Origin: Tillus elongatus
Taxonomy: Eukaryota > Arthropoda > Insecta > Coleoptera > Cleridae
Length of the DNA stretch: 64,000 bases
Direction of reading: 5' to 3'
Assembly: GCA_964006375.1 (NCBI GenBank)
Contig: OZ023270.1
Location: 78,364,891 to 78,428,890, forward strand
Translations under genes and position numbers: made by a program
Shown: positions 49,199 to 61,170 of the stretch, one piece after another
How the letters are laid out: each line of letters starts with the position of its first letter
Numbering within the stretch: the stretch's first letter is position 1
Notes under the pieces: model-generated
What the model saw: the letters and a program-made list of their open reading frames with translations, nothing else
The model's database searches: none
Told to the model about the DNA's origin: nothing

Positions 49199-51129
49199 CA
49201 CAGGTTATACCACGAAATGCGTTGAGTAGATATTTTTATAGTTATTAACCTATTTTAGTTCTTTCCACGTAAAATAATTTGGAGTCGATATCACTTTCGG
49301 TTTAACCGGAAGTAGCGACCAACTTTGTTATTTTAAATGGAATACCCTGTATATTTTGACATATTTGGATTATACGTAAAATTCTGTGTACACCAACGTC
49401 AACTTAATCGACTATATATACCTTCAACTGTTTCAAAGTTATTGTGAGTTTTTAAAATGTTTATTAATTTGCGTTAAAATATTGAAGTAATTCGATGTCA
49501 CTTATTTTTCATGATTAAGAAGTAAAATTTTGTCAGTCGCTAGTACATATATTAGGTTTCTAGGATATATAAGGATAATTGATCTCATTTATAGAGTATG
49601 TTCAAAATTTAATGGCGAATCAGGAAAACTTCATAGATCAAGAACTCATTTTTTTTCTTCAAATTTGAGCATTATTAGTTTGACTCATTTACAGATGCTC
49701 TTCCTATTTCATCATGATCTAATGTGTTGAAAGCCGTCCTTACCTGATTTAATAAATTTTGCCTACTTTCCTCGGGTCTGGAGGAAACCTTTATATGTTC
49801 CCACAAGTAGAAGGCTAAGTGGGTGAGATCTGGTGATTGTGGAGGCCACCTGCACGGTCCATTTGGACCGATCCAGTTGGTTCCAAACATATGTGTCAGC
49901 TCTTGACAAACTGCACTAGCAGAGTGGGAAGGCGCACGATCTAGCTGATACCAACAATTATTACTTACATTTCCTGGTAGGCTCTTGATGAAATTTACTA
50001 CTGTAAGCCAATTAAAAAAAAAAAAGGATTCCGGTCTTCGAAATTTACTTCATGCTCATTACTTGTAAATTCGGATACCTTTCGTAAATATCGTACAGGT
50101 TCTGGCCATAATTCTGCCACATTGACATGAATATAAAATAAATTTAGAATATCACCATTGGAGTATTCACTGTATGTCATTTTGTAGCAATCCGATAATG
50201 CACCTTATACAAGTAGCAATATCACTAATAGCAATGCTGAATGTGTAGCACTACGATTGTTTGCACTTTTGACAAATACTGCCAAGAGCTTTTTAACATT
50301 TTTAAGATAGTTGTCAAACTCATGGCCTACGTTCTGCATGCGGATTCCTATTTATTATTTGTGGTATATCTTTCAATGTATGCTTCTTAAAAACTAATAC
50401 TTCTAATGTTTTTTTTTTCTAAAAGCATCTAAACTGACTTATTGTGATATTGTCATCTTGTTGAATCATTCTCAATTTTGGCATTATAGAATTAGACCTT
50501 CTTTTTCACTTTTATTAAAAGAAACGTTAATAACAGAAAAACTATCGCAGATGAGTATAGAGTATACTGTATTTAGTCGACTTAGAATTAAATTTTCTAT
50601 CCAAGTATGTAAAAATTTACAAGATGTTCCATTTGAAAAAAAAATAGTTTTTGATCTTTGAAATTTTCCTGATTCGCTATTAAATTTTGAACATACTGTA
50701 TAAACGAGATCAATTATCCTTATACATTCTAAAAACCTAATATCTGTACTAGCGACTAACAAAATTTTACCTCTTAATCATGAAAAATTATAAAAAATAA
50801 ATGGCAACGAATGGCTTCAATATTTCAATGCAAATAAATAAACATTTTACAAAATCACGATAACTTTGTAACAATTGAAAGTAGATTAAGATAATTGACG
50901 TTGGTGTACACAGAATTTTACGTACAATCCAAATGTGTAAAAATATATAGGGTGTTCCATTTAAAATAACAAAGTTGATAGTTACTTCCGGTTAAACCGG
51001 AAGTGATATCGACAAATTATTTTACATGGAAAAAGCGTTATGTCTTATGTATGACTACAAATTTTCAGAATTGAAATACGTTAATAACTAGAAGAAACGT
51101 CTTACCAACGCATTTCGTGATATACCCTG
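49199..51129. mobile_element. Tc1/mariner-type element with ~490-bp terminal inverted repeats
   Basis: The left end is CACAGGTTATACCACGAAAT; the right end inverse is CAGGGTATATCACGAAATGC; both are flanked by TA (49197-49198 and 51130-51131). Pairing extends about 490 bp on each side and includes the self-inverse CTTCCGGTTTAACCGGAAG, CGTCAATT-type blocks and a TTCAAAATTTAATAGCGAAT block near the inner edge. The core (about 49690-50640) carries a transposase remnant. The left arm has several small deletions relative to the right. Confidence 0.88.
49675..50180 (-). pseudogene. Transposase remnant (DD41-type) within the long-TIR element
   Basis: The C-terminal part is clear: WYQLDRAPSHSASAVCQELT, FGTNWIGPNGPCRWPPQSPD and LTHLAFYLWEHIK. 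The Asp of QLD is kept, but the third catalytic residue, 41 residues on, is Ala. The N-terminal 50180-49998 (MTYSEYSNGDILNLFYIHVN) may be the start of the helix-turn-helix; the middle with the first Asp is missing. Confidence 0.7.
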
Positions 51130-51131
51130 TA

Positions 51132-51588
51132 TTAGAAGTTCCTCTACCAAAATACTATAACAACACCCGTTACTGCTCCTTCAATCTTTAATTTCTTAAT
51201 CGCTACTTTAACCTCATGGACTTCAACAACAGAGTAACATCCTATTTGACTCGCAATCGGGTTCTGATGTTTCCCATTGCTTCGATATAGTTTCTCGAAA
51301 TATTCTTTTCAGCATGCGCTCACATCTTCCTCGTCCCATACAATGTCTTCATGCTGTGCTTACACCCCAATCATATTGTTTCTTCCGGACTGACTTGCCC
51401 TTTTATCCACTTTTAGAATAATTACTGGTTTCCTCCTCCCTCACTTTCAGTTCTCGCTTATTCTCATTTACTATTATTTTGCACTCGCTTTTAACTATTC
51501 GTAAATCTACCAGACAATTTCTTGGTCCCTTCAGAAAGGTATCTTTGTGTACAGTATTTTTTGCTAGAGCTTGGTGAACGGTATTATA
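51132..51588. other. Unassigned intronic DNA
   Basis: Nothing recognised. A 95-codon minus frame reaches into the next element and has no similarity I can name. Confidence 0.45.
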
Positions 51589-52792
51589 CAGGGTGACAAT
51601 TTTAAATTGGTACAATCGGATATCTGAAAAACCGCTCTGAGTATTTTGTAACAAAATTTGACGAGATCTTGAATAAGCTGGCGGACACATTTTGAAATAC
51701 TTTCGACATTACCTCTCCTCCTCATTTTGAAGGGCCGGTGTCACATTTTAAGGGTCAAATGGAATACGATTTTCGCCTAAAAAATTCGATTCTCCGTCAA
51801 GAACTGAGTATGTACGTAGAAAATCGTTGTATTTGCTCTACTGGTCGCATATCTTTTAAATTTTCCAAAATTTTAAATTAGATTAAGAACTAGCATGGAA
51901 TATCTTAAGTTTAACGACGGGGAGATGTACGGTGATTTTTAAGGCGCAGTTTACCCTAACTTTTGAACAACGTAGAAAACCAACAAGAAGAGGTGTGGTT
52001 TTTGCAAGACGGAGCCCCGCCTCACTTTACGTGCCAAGTTTGAGACACCCTAGATATCATGTTTGAAGATAGATGGATTGGTCGTGGTGTCCCGGTAAAC
52101 TGGCCAGAAAGGTCTCCTGATCTCACGCCTTTACATTTTTTTCTTATGATGATTTATAAAAGAGAAAATTATGGCAATAACACCAACTACCTCAGAAACT
52201 ATGAGAGACAGGGTTAGACAAGCATGTACGTTAGAAACCTTCAAAATGTTTAATAAGGTGCGATACTCTTACCAAAGAAGAACTTTTAAATGTTTGGAAG
52301 TAAATGGAGAACATTTCTAACACCTTTTAAAACACAATTTTATTTTATTTATTAGAAAATTCGTAAATATGCAGTCAGTAAATCAAATGCAACTATTTTC
52401 TACGTACATAGGGAGAATCGAATTTTGAAGAAAAACACATTCCATTTGAAACAAAAGCAGAATCACCCAGAAAAAAACCACAAAAACAATAAAAGAGAGT
52501 TATGCGCTAGATGTGTATTTCGACAACGAAGTTGTCTTCATCAGTAGTTATCGCTGTGGTTTTTGGGATGATTCTGCTTTTTGTTTCAGTTATACAGCCA
52601 GTGTATAACCTCAGTTTATTAGCATTCCAGTTGACATTTATAACGTGACATTGACACTTCTAAATTGGAAGCAGGGGTAAATGTCACAAAATATTTCATA
52701 ATGTGTCCCCAGCCTACGTCACCAATTTGTAGCAAAATACTCCGAGTGGTTCTTCAGATATTCGATTGTAACCCTTTAAAATCATCACCCTG
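51589..52792 (+). mobile_element. Mariner-like element, internally deleted, with insert in its right arm
   Basis: Left end CAGGGTGACAATTTTAAATT after TA (51587-51588); right end the inverse, finishing CACCCTG before TA (52793-52794). The arms pair through CAATCGGATATCTGAA and, further in, AATTCGATTCTCC and TATGTACGTAGAAAAT. At 51990-52150 the plus strand encodes VWFLQDGAPPHFTCQV, then DRWIGRGVPVNWPERSPDLT and PLHFFL; the third catalytic Asp is His. The N-terminal half is deleted. Confidence 0.85.
52455..52680 (-). repeat. Insert with inverted repeats and a hammerhead-like motif
   Basis: This DNA interrupts the right arm of the mariner element. GCAGAATCACCCAGAAAAAA near 52456 is inverted at about 52557-52580. 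On the minus strand 52544-52518 reads CTGATGA, A, GACAAC, TTC, GTTGTC, GAAA: a six-pair stem in the position of hammerhead stem II but with one extra A after CTGATGA. No cleavage-site half could be matched. Confidence 0.55.
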
Positions 52793-52839
52793 TATACGCT
52801 ACACCTATTCCTAAATTTAAGGATGACAAAACCTTTTTA

Positions 52840-53012
52840 GTCTTTTGTTCTGTTTCGGTATATTTCAGTTACAAAAACAGTTGATTTTTTGAAATTTAAG
52901 GTGAAAATCTCTACCGGTTAAACCTAAAATATACTGCATGATCTTGATAAACATAAATACGAATTTCAAAAACGGTAACATACATAGAGACCGACTTAAG
53001 AGGGAATATAAT
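52840..53012 (+). repeat. Diverged direct repeat, copy 1
   Basis: Blocks ATATTTCAGTTACAAAAACA, CCTAAAATATACTGCATGAT, CTTGATAAACATAAATACGA and CATACATAGAGACCGAC align in order with 54245-54410. The two copies bracket the composite repeat at 53030-54232. Confidence 0.7.
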
Positions 53013-53029
53013 AAAACTCAACATTTTGA

Positions 53030-53173
53030 AATGACGAGCCTTTTGGTGAATTTTCTTTAAAAAAATTTACTAATGAGGAGATCCCGAATTTTGAATTTTG
53101 AAAAAATGTCTATAAATGAGCGCTATTTAGGACCCCTGGAACCCAAATCTGAGGTCGGTTTCAGACTTTGAAC

Positions 53174-53263
<90 letters not shown>

Positions 53264-54232
53264 GTGTGTGTGTGTGTGTGTGTGTGTCACACCGATAACT
53301 CAAAAAAATAATGGGCCGATCTTGATCAAATTTGGGAAGTACATTCCTTTCGCAAGTGGCTTGGATAAGTTCGTTAGACAGCAAAATCGGCTCAGATTTT
53401 CACGTAAAATTTTGCGTTTTCTTTCTAAAAAAAAATTATATCTCCGGAAATAATATAGTAAGGGCAACCAAATTTGGTACGTGTGTTTGCATTGTAAAGA
53501 GTGAACCATGTACCTAAATCTAGGTCTCTAAGTTTAAAGACAAAAAAGTTAAGGGCAGTTAAAGAAAAAAAAATTGAAGTTTTCCTCAAAACGTCAAAGT
53601 CGCAATTAGAAACGTCAAAATTGGCAATGTTTAGGCAAAGAACGTGACACAAATACGATTTGTGGAAAGAAAATGTTGCAAGAAGAGTATTCTGCGAACC
53701 CTTAAGTTTCAGCTTCCACCGTCATTGCCCTTCATTTTACTAAAATGTTTACAAAACATTCGTTTCAAATAACCCTTTCTCTGATGCTTTGGCTGTCGGT
53801 TTAGTTAAGTTGATGCTCTCGCTGTGGGATTAGTAGAGTTTATGGTTTAGCGGTCTCTAATTTTTAGCTAATTTTCATAGAAAACATTCCTTAATGCAAT
53901 TTTGCATTTTTTATCGAAATATGATGCATGTTTGTAAGAAAAAAAATCTGGACGCAGTAAGTGTGTTTTGGTAGCGAATTTTCATTAATTCCTTCAAATT
54001 TCAATAACTCAATTTGCTATTAACGTAAGGTTTGGTGGCTAGGAAACCAACATTTAAGTTTATTTTCGGAAAATTTTTGTACATTTTCAAACAATAAGTA
54101 ATTTTGATAAAATAGAGTACATTGTTTCTACTACATAGGCTATACCGGGAATCAAATTGATGCCTGCTCGCATTTGCTATAAAAAACATTTTTATGAAAA
54201 TTCATTTCCATAACGCACTGCGTCCAGGCTTT
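53030..54232 (-). repeat. (TA)n composite repeat, long inverted copy
   Basis: In plus coordinates: 3' hairpin trace near 53045-53075, AGGACCCCTGGAACCCAAAT, (TA)n then (TG)n at 53178-53287, ATAACTCAAAAAAATAATGG, GCTTGGATAAGTTCGTTAGA, ACCAAATTTGGTACGTGTGT, body shared with 26290-26530, then the MITE-like head 53948-54232 with its own inverted repeats (GGACGCAGTAAGTGTGTTTT and the inverse ending GCGTCCAGG). It has the same order as the 25795 copy, showing that head and body travel together. Confidence 0.75.
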
Positions 54233-54244
54233 TTTAATTTTTTG

Positions 54245-54412
54245 TTTTCTTCCTGGATATCACGGTTATAAAAATAGTTGCTTTTCTAAATTTGAGGTGA
54301 GAATGTATACTAGTCTAACCTAAAATAGACATACTGCATAATCTCGATAAACACAAGTACAAATCTCGCAAGCTGTAGCACACATAGAAACCAGCTCAAG
54401 AAGGGTATAATG
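54245..54412 (+). repeat. Diverged direct repeat, copy 2
   Basis: Counterpart of 52840-53012, for example CATACTGCATAATCTCGATA and CACACATAGAAACCAGCTCA. Identity is about 70% by eye. Confidence 0.7.
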
Positions 54413-55900
54413 TTATCCTCAACAGATACATGGTGTAGAGGGTGAAAATTCGTAAACGGAGGGTTGTCGACTGAACAAAGGGTGGCACGGTTGGTGAATT
54501 AAAACCGAGTTTAATTGACCGGCTATACGGGATAATTGTAGCCTAACCTAACCTTTCCGAATACATAGTGCTTGCTGCTGACACTGCAGTTGATATCTTG
54601 TTAGACTCGACAAATAGGGCTAAAGCTTATTATGGGATAAGGTGATAAATAAGGGTACTGACTATTGTGTTAATAAGAGAAGATGTTTAAAAGTGTTACG
54701 TATGAATTATGTTTTATTTAGGACCAAGACAAAGTGTTAACTTCGTGAGAAGAAGAACGTCGTGCAATACCCTTTAGTATAGAATAGATAGAATAACATA
54801 ATGTGTTCGTTAGTGGTATTTTGCCCTTCCTTTTTTCGTTTTTGAGTTATTTTGAAAAAAAATATTTTTTTCCTTCTATGTCTAAGTAGGCGTTGATCTG
54901 ACATGTCTAAGACTTGCACATTATCAGGACACTTTTTACAGAGTAATATTTTTGGGCTATTCTCAACTTTTGATTGTCATTTGTTTTTGAGCTACAGGTA
55001 TCAACGTTTGTTTTTATTATGGCAGCCATATTGGATTTTTTGCTCATGTGATAGCCTGTGGAAAGAGCCTTCCAATGATGTACAACATGCTTGAGAAATC
55101 TTGTAATTGCACTGACAATTTTGAGGAAAACCGCTTTGAGGATAGTAGGCTATGAAATCCAATACCAGAAAACAAATGACAAAAAAATTTTTTTAAAGCA
55201 GTAGGCCATGGAGTATAACAATAGACTTCTACTTTTAACATAATTTTCCGTAATGATTCACGATAATAAAATAGCAACTTTGAGCACACCAATGAATCGG
55301 CCAATTATTACAAATGATATTTTACATTACAACATTATCCTAAAAAATTGTTATAATTTAATAAAATAGGTAAACCTAGTAAATAACTAAATTTATTAAC
55401 AGAACTCAATAAAAAGCATATTAATGATTTACGAAGACGCCTTTGAAAATCCTTTGATTTTTGAACGTAAGTCAACTGAAAAACAACAGAAGAAAGGTTG
55501 CTATGGATATAACACTATCGCGACAATTAAGAATACTGTCATTCTTCATTATCTGAACAAATTGAGGTGTAGTTAACATGTTGCTTCAAATTTTGTACTA
55601 CATAGTTTGTTTCCTGTTTATTTTAAATAGTGTGTAGATCGGACCGGAGTAACGCCTGTTAAATAAAAAAGCGTACAGGCTATTACCCTAACCTATTACT
55701 AAGGGGAAAACAAGTTGGTACCATTGGCGGAAAGAGGCACAATTTCCTCTTGCTTATTAAGTCAATTTATTTTTTGAAATTTTTGTCCAATGGACTCTAT
55801 TTCCGAGACCATACCTAAGCTATCACATTTTGTATAATTGTTTTCCCAGAAGAATTAAAGGGAGCTGTCGTTATTATAATACTTAAGAGTGGAAGTATTT
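54413..55900. other. Unassigned intronic DNA
   Basis: About 1.5 kb with no recognised gene or element. Confidence 0.45.
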
Positions 55901-55904
55901 TCTA

Positions 55905-57395
55905 ACTGCAGGTTAATCTGTTTGTTACGGTTCTTTCTAAAACATACAAAAAACTATTTAGGAAGCGTGTTGCTGAAAGTATAAAATCGTCATCACTGAT
56001 CAGTATAATTTTCGTTACAAAAATTCTTCGCAGGGTGCACTTGTATTGATTTGTCCTTGAGTGCATTGACTGCACATTTAAAACAGTTTCAATTTTGTAT
56101 GATCTAACAAACTCATTCGACATAGTCAATTACTCATTGCTTTTAGAAAAACTCGAACGATATGGCGTAAGAAGTACACCCTTACAGTGGCTTATTCATA
56201 ATTGACAAACCATGCGCAGTCAGTTTCTTTTCACCAGCTAATCTCTATACCTTATATACTTCACTAATAAGGCTAAACCTCGAATACTGCTCCCACATCT
56301 GGGGTGCCGCTGCCGCTTCTACACTCGCTATCCTGGATACCATTCAGAAGAGAGCTATACGTCTTATCGGTGACCCTACCCTCACCCTAAGGCTGCCATC
56401 CCTTGCCCACCGACGTGCCGTTGGTGACCTCTCTCTCTCTCTCTTTTATATAGATATCTGCACGGGCACTGCTCAGGGAAGCTTTCTTCCATAGTTCCTT
56501 CACCTGCTGCCCCCAACAGATCTACCAGGGGAACAGAGCGAATGCATCCTTTTATTGTCCAGGTCACCAGACATAGAACATCTTGTTATGTCCGCTCTTT
56601 TGTCCCAAGGACTTCCAAGTTGTGGAATTCCTTGCCGGCACATGTTTTTCCTTCTCCTGCAAACCTCCAAACCTTCAAGTCCAGAATTAACAAGTTGCCT
56701 CTTTCCTCCTTGTCGACACCCACGGTACGATAGTATTTAGGCTGTAAGCCCTCGTGGTGTGTTGTTGAAATAAAAGTCAGTTACTTTGTTCTCAAGCCCT
56801 GACAGTGCATTCTGGAATGCCGCAAGGTATCATCTTGGGACCCCTCTCATTTCTTGTCTTTATTACCGACTTGACTCTAGGTGTTGGTGATGATAAATTG
56901 GTTCCTTTTGCTGATGACACTTCTGCTATTATTCGTAGCATGGAGTGTAATAAACTACGGAGCTGTTCAGAGTTCAGTGGATTGATGCTATGCAGACTCG
57001 GTGCTCAAAAAATGGACTGATCTGGAATCAGTGTAAATCAAAAATAACTGTCCGTAAGGATTGTAGCATTTTGGTGAGGCTCCATGGAAAATCTCTACAG
57101 CATCAGTAATCTACAAACTTCATGGGTCTTTATTTTGACTAGAACTGTTCGCGTACAATCTTGCAGAGCTATCTGCTATGTATCACCCATGTGTTTTCTT
57201 GTACATAGACTCCGTGACTTTTAGAATGTCTCCCCACTGTCATTTTACCATCTCTCAATCCAATCTAGGCTAAGCTATAGTATTTTCTGTCGGGGTAGTG
57301 ACAGTCAAATAGTGCAGCTCCTCTTGCGAAAAAAGAATTTCGAGGATAATTGCTCGGGTGTCCTCAACTCACTCGTGTTGTAAACTGTTCAAAAA
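55905..57395 (+). mobile_element. LINE (jockey/CR1-like, second family) split by LINE family J
   Basis: The first part (55905-56217) gives, across frames, KTYKKLFRKRVAESIKSSSL and VNYSLLLEKLERYGVRSTPL, reverse-transcriptase blocks 1-3. The second part (56783-57395) resumes with LTVHSGMPQGIILGPLSFLV, FADDTSAII (YADD-type motif as FADD) and degraded C-terminal sequence ending near LVL at about 57380. Removing 56226-56774 and one copy of the duplication brings the protein blocks into register. Multiple stops and frame shifts; endonuclease missing. Confidence 0.8.
56226..56774 (+). mobile_element. LINE family J, short copy 6 with target-site duplication
   Basis: A 549-bp 5'-truncated copy. It starts at FTS(stop)SLYLI-type sequence (CTTTTCACCAGCTAATC), includes the CT tract in the LSLSLL region, then HPFIVQVTRHRTSCYVRSFV and SKLWNSLPAHVFPSPANLQT, and ends GTGTTGTTGAAATAAA. 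AGTCAGTT is present at both sides (56218-56225 and 56775-56782). This fixes the family's 3' end as the A-rich TGAAATAAA. Confidence 0.88.
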
Positions 57396-59896
57396 TTAGA
57401 ATAAACTTACAGTTAGTTTTGTCCATATAATTATTTGCTGCGTTTTGTTAGATATAAACTTACAGAGTGAACAGCTTGAACAAGTAGAAATGTTCAAATG
57501 TAGCCAAGATCTGAGAAGGAGCATCGCGATGGCAAAGCAAGCATTTAATAGACAAAGATACTCTTCGTACTAACAAACATTTTAACTTGGACCTGATGAA
57601 GATTAAGTCGCACGTGAAAAGTGCTGTAGTGTCCGGGATGCTTGCTGAAAGAAACTGAGAGGAGAAAGGCAAAATTTAATGGATATATTCGGAGACATAA
57701 ACTTTGTCATTATTTTGGTTGAATGTCATATACTTGGAACAGAGGGAAAAGGTAGACCAAAGAGAAAAGTTCTGGAAAAGCTAGTCAACTGAGACGGTTT
57801 TAAACCTCTCTTTATATTTCTGACAGCTTGCTAACTTCAAGGGTGAGAAACATAGTAAATATATGGACATAATACTCACCTGAGAACACTCTGTAGCTAA
57901 TAGTTTGCATGTTTTGGTATATAAACAGTTTGTTTGTAATGCACACTTGTAAAACCTTGGAAAGACGCCAATTACACTTTCACTTTTGTTGTAACAGTAA
58001 ACAAATAAGTTTAGGGTTTTGTTTACATTTTTAATAATAGCAATTGCCCTTAGGTATGTACTGTCTCCTTTTCTCTTATGACAATCCATGTTTTTCTATC
58101 TCACTCTTTAGTGTATAGTATCATCTTTTTCATTCTCTCTCTTTCTCTCAGATATAATTTCTGAAATTAATAAAATTCACTTAAAAGGAAATATTAACAT
58201 ATCTCTTATAACTTCTTATCAAATTCCAACAAGTTTTTGTTCTTTGGTTCAAGATTAATATTCACATGAAATTATATTTTTACTAACATTCCTCTAACTG
58301 AACAATAAAGTTGACTGCAGCTAGAAGCTGGATTTTGTAACAACTTTACAATCAATTAGTTTAATTATTTAGGTTCAGTGGAAATTATTTATATTTTGTG
58401 AAACGAGAAACCTCATCTATTTGGGTAAGCTTTTATAGTTTGTTAAATTTTCCCCACATTTATTCTGCCTAATAAAAACAAAAAATTTGAAATAAGTAGT
58501 ACCTGCTGAGAAAGCTATTTGTTCATTGTAGGGTTTTTTGTCTGGCGTTGAAATCTGGTGGTGTTTTCTGCTTTAACTGGGTCAGCATTCACACCTCCTA
58601 AAGGCCTAAAGAAGTTAAAGGACAAGGACTAAGTTCCATATAAGTCCACGAATTTTTTTGTTTGTTTATTTTGTGTAACTGTTGTTGAATTTTGAGTAGT
58701 ACACCTACAATCAGATGATTATTAAGCTAAACATACGTGTAAGTTGATGTTTTAACCTTGTATTTGTGTGTAAACTCGAACAGTCGACTGTAAGGGGGAT
58801 CTCTGCATCTTTGTTAAATTAAGTTAAAATTAATCATTACATCTCTGGCACAGTAACACGTTTTTACCATCGCTGAGTGTCAGCCTAAAATACAACAATT
58901 AATTAATGTACCCTTTCCTCACTTATAGTGTTGTGATTCCAGCTATTAAATTTCACCTACCCTTGATGTCGTATTTATTTAACTATCAGATTATTGACTA
59001 AAATACTTTGTGTGGAATAATTTACTAGTTTATAAACTTCTAACCCCCAAAACCGTTCTTTTAACATCTGTTGCACTTGTCACTTGAAATAGGCAAATAG
59101 TCGTGACCTACCTGCTGAGCCTGGTACCAACTGCCGACGCTGAAGTTCCCAATTTCCGGCTGTAGCGTGAAACCATTCTCTATTATTTCTCTTTTACTCT
59201 TCCCTGTGGTTTGTTTAATTTCCTTTTCCTTCTTTTTTATTTTTCCGAAACCTCTCTTTTCCTAAATTGTAACGGGCCAGAAACCGGGCAAGCTTTTCAT
59301 TATTTTTTTTATTAAGAAAACCCGTGACACAACTGACAAATTATGGAAGTTACAATGAAAGGAAGGTGGTGACAGGAGATCATGGTTGCGACGACAGGGC
59401 GACATCGCAATAAGACTGTGATGATAATTATGTCGAACGCACTCGCTGCCTGAGATTTTTTGTATTTAAATCACGAGTTCTTTTCGTTGTCAATGTTTTC
59501 TCTCATAATGATCCGGGTATCACTCAGCATTACTCCGCATTATTTTAGGCCTCCTCATTCTCTCTTGATTTAAAGTCAATATTGAGTGTGACGTTGGCTT
59601 AGTGTGACTTGTCAGGATGATCCCGTGTTTCTTTGGTCCCGGGGTCATGTCGTATTTATGCTAAAACCAACAAAGACTTAATTTAGTACAGAAGGGAGGA
59701 AAAAGAAGGAGGACTACTACACAGCCCAGCAGTTCGCTCATCAGTCACTTTGCTAACAATTTTCAGCTTTGCATTTTTATCCCGTTAGCGGTAAAATATG
59801 CGGGGACCACGTCGCCAACTCGGTTCTTATAATGGGCGGGTTAGAATTTAAATTAGAGACGCCGCAGAATAGAAACTAAAGAGTCACAGAGTAAAC

Positions 59897-59935
<39 letters not shown>

Positions 59936-60284
59936 GGGGCGACACGTATCAAATTAAGGTTGGCATTTTAGATGGGTAGTATAAGGTCAGGAGTAAAGGC
60001 AGAAGGGGTGCAGATTAGGACAATTTCCCTTATTTGCATATACAGTAAGTGATATGCATATTTTAATGTAGCGTCTGTGTAAATATCTCTATCCCCTCAA
60101 CGGTGGATTGAATTACAATGGATTTGAACTTTGACATATAAATATTGAAATTATGATCGCATGTGCTGTAGGTGTTAATGTTATATAAGTAAATTTGAAA
60201 TTGTAATGCCAGATGTACTTAGAAGACTTACGTTCTATTAAATTGTATTGTTTTAGCAAAAACCAGCAAATTTAAGGCTTCTAA
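57396..60284. other. Intronic DNA free of recognised elements
   Basis: Nearly 2.9 kb with no transposon signature I can see. A GC-richer patch lies at about 59080-59170 and another at 59790-59830, followed by a (GT)n tract at about 59900-59934. This is the best candidate for original intron sequence, and so for conserved regulatory DNA of the T-box gene; no specific binding sites are claimed. Confidence 0.5.
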
Positions 60285-60499
<215 letters not shown>

Positions 60500-60643
60500 T
60501 GCATTGAAAACGAAACAGACCGATTTGCGTCCAGAGAAAAATTTTTTAAGAAACGCTGAAACACGTCCATTTTAATATTAAGGGGGACATGTTTTGACAT
60601 AAAACTCAACTTTGTCACATCAACCCCTTAAGGGTGGTGATAA

Positions 60644-60843
60644 GGTAAAGGTAAGATTCTTACTGGCAATTAGGCCATTGCTGACCCTTTTTGCTCATCT
60701 AAACTAACCTACCCTCCACCTTGAGCTCGATCTCAACGACGACAGTGATTTTGAAAATCATCCGCCGCCGGTGAGTCTCGAACCGTCGACCCTCGCGTCC
60801 GTATTGGGAAGTCATCGACTTTCCCACACGGCCACGGAGGCGC
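60644..60843 (-). mobile_element. tRNA-derived SINE, family S2, in mariner M2
   Basis: A 200-bp insert with a perfect 15-bp duplication, TAAGGGTGGTGATAA, at 60629-60643 and 60844-60858. In minus orientation the head GCCTCCGTGGCCGTGTGG contains an A box (TGGCCGTGTGG) and, after a long variable-arm-like part, a B box (GGTTCGAGACT), as in Ser/Leu-type tRNAs. The body is unrelated to family S1. The uninterrupted site is visible in M1 at the equivalent place. Confidence 0.9.
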
Positions 60844-61170
60844 TAAGGGTGGTGATAACAATCCTTATTATTTAAATAGAGAACATGGGTCGAGTGTTAC
60901 ATCATTTAAATGCTTTTTATTTTCTAAATTCAGTACAGTAATTTTTTGGAAGTTTTATCAACTCGTTTAAAAATTATTCACAGTTGAAAATGCAAAAACG
61001 CATTTCACTTATTCCGATAAGAAATGTGCTGACAGTCAAGGTTTTGTTGGTTTGTAAACAAAAAATTGACTATCAGAACATTTCTTATCGGAATGAGAGA
61101 AATGCGGTTTATTATTTCAGTTTATCGGTCGGTTTGATACTTGATAGTACTACCAAAAATTAATTTCACA

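Noticed and set aside
57590..57625. Another hammerhead-like motif (CTGATGA ... GAAAA)
   Set aside because: No stem can be formed between the two halves and no cleavage half is present.
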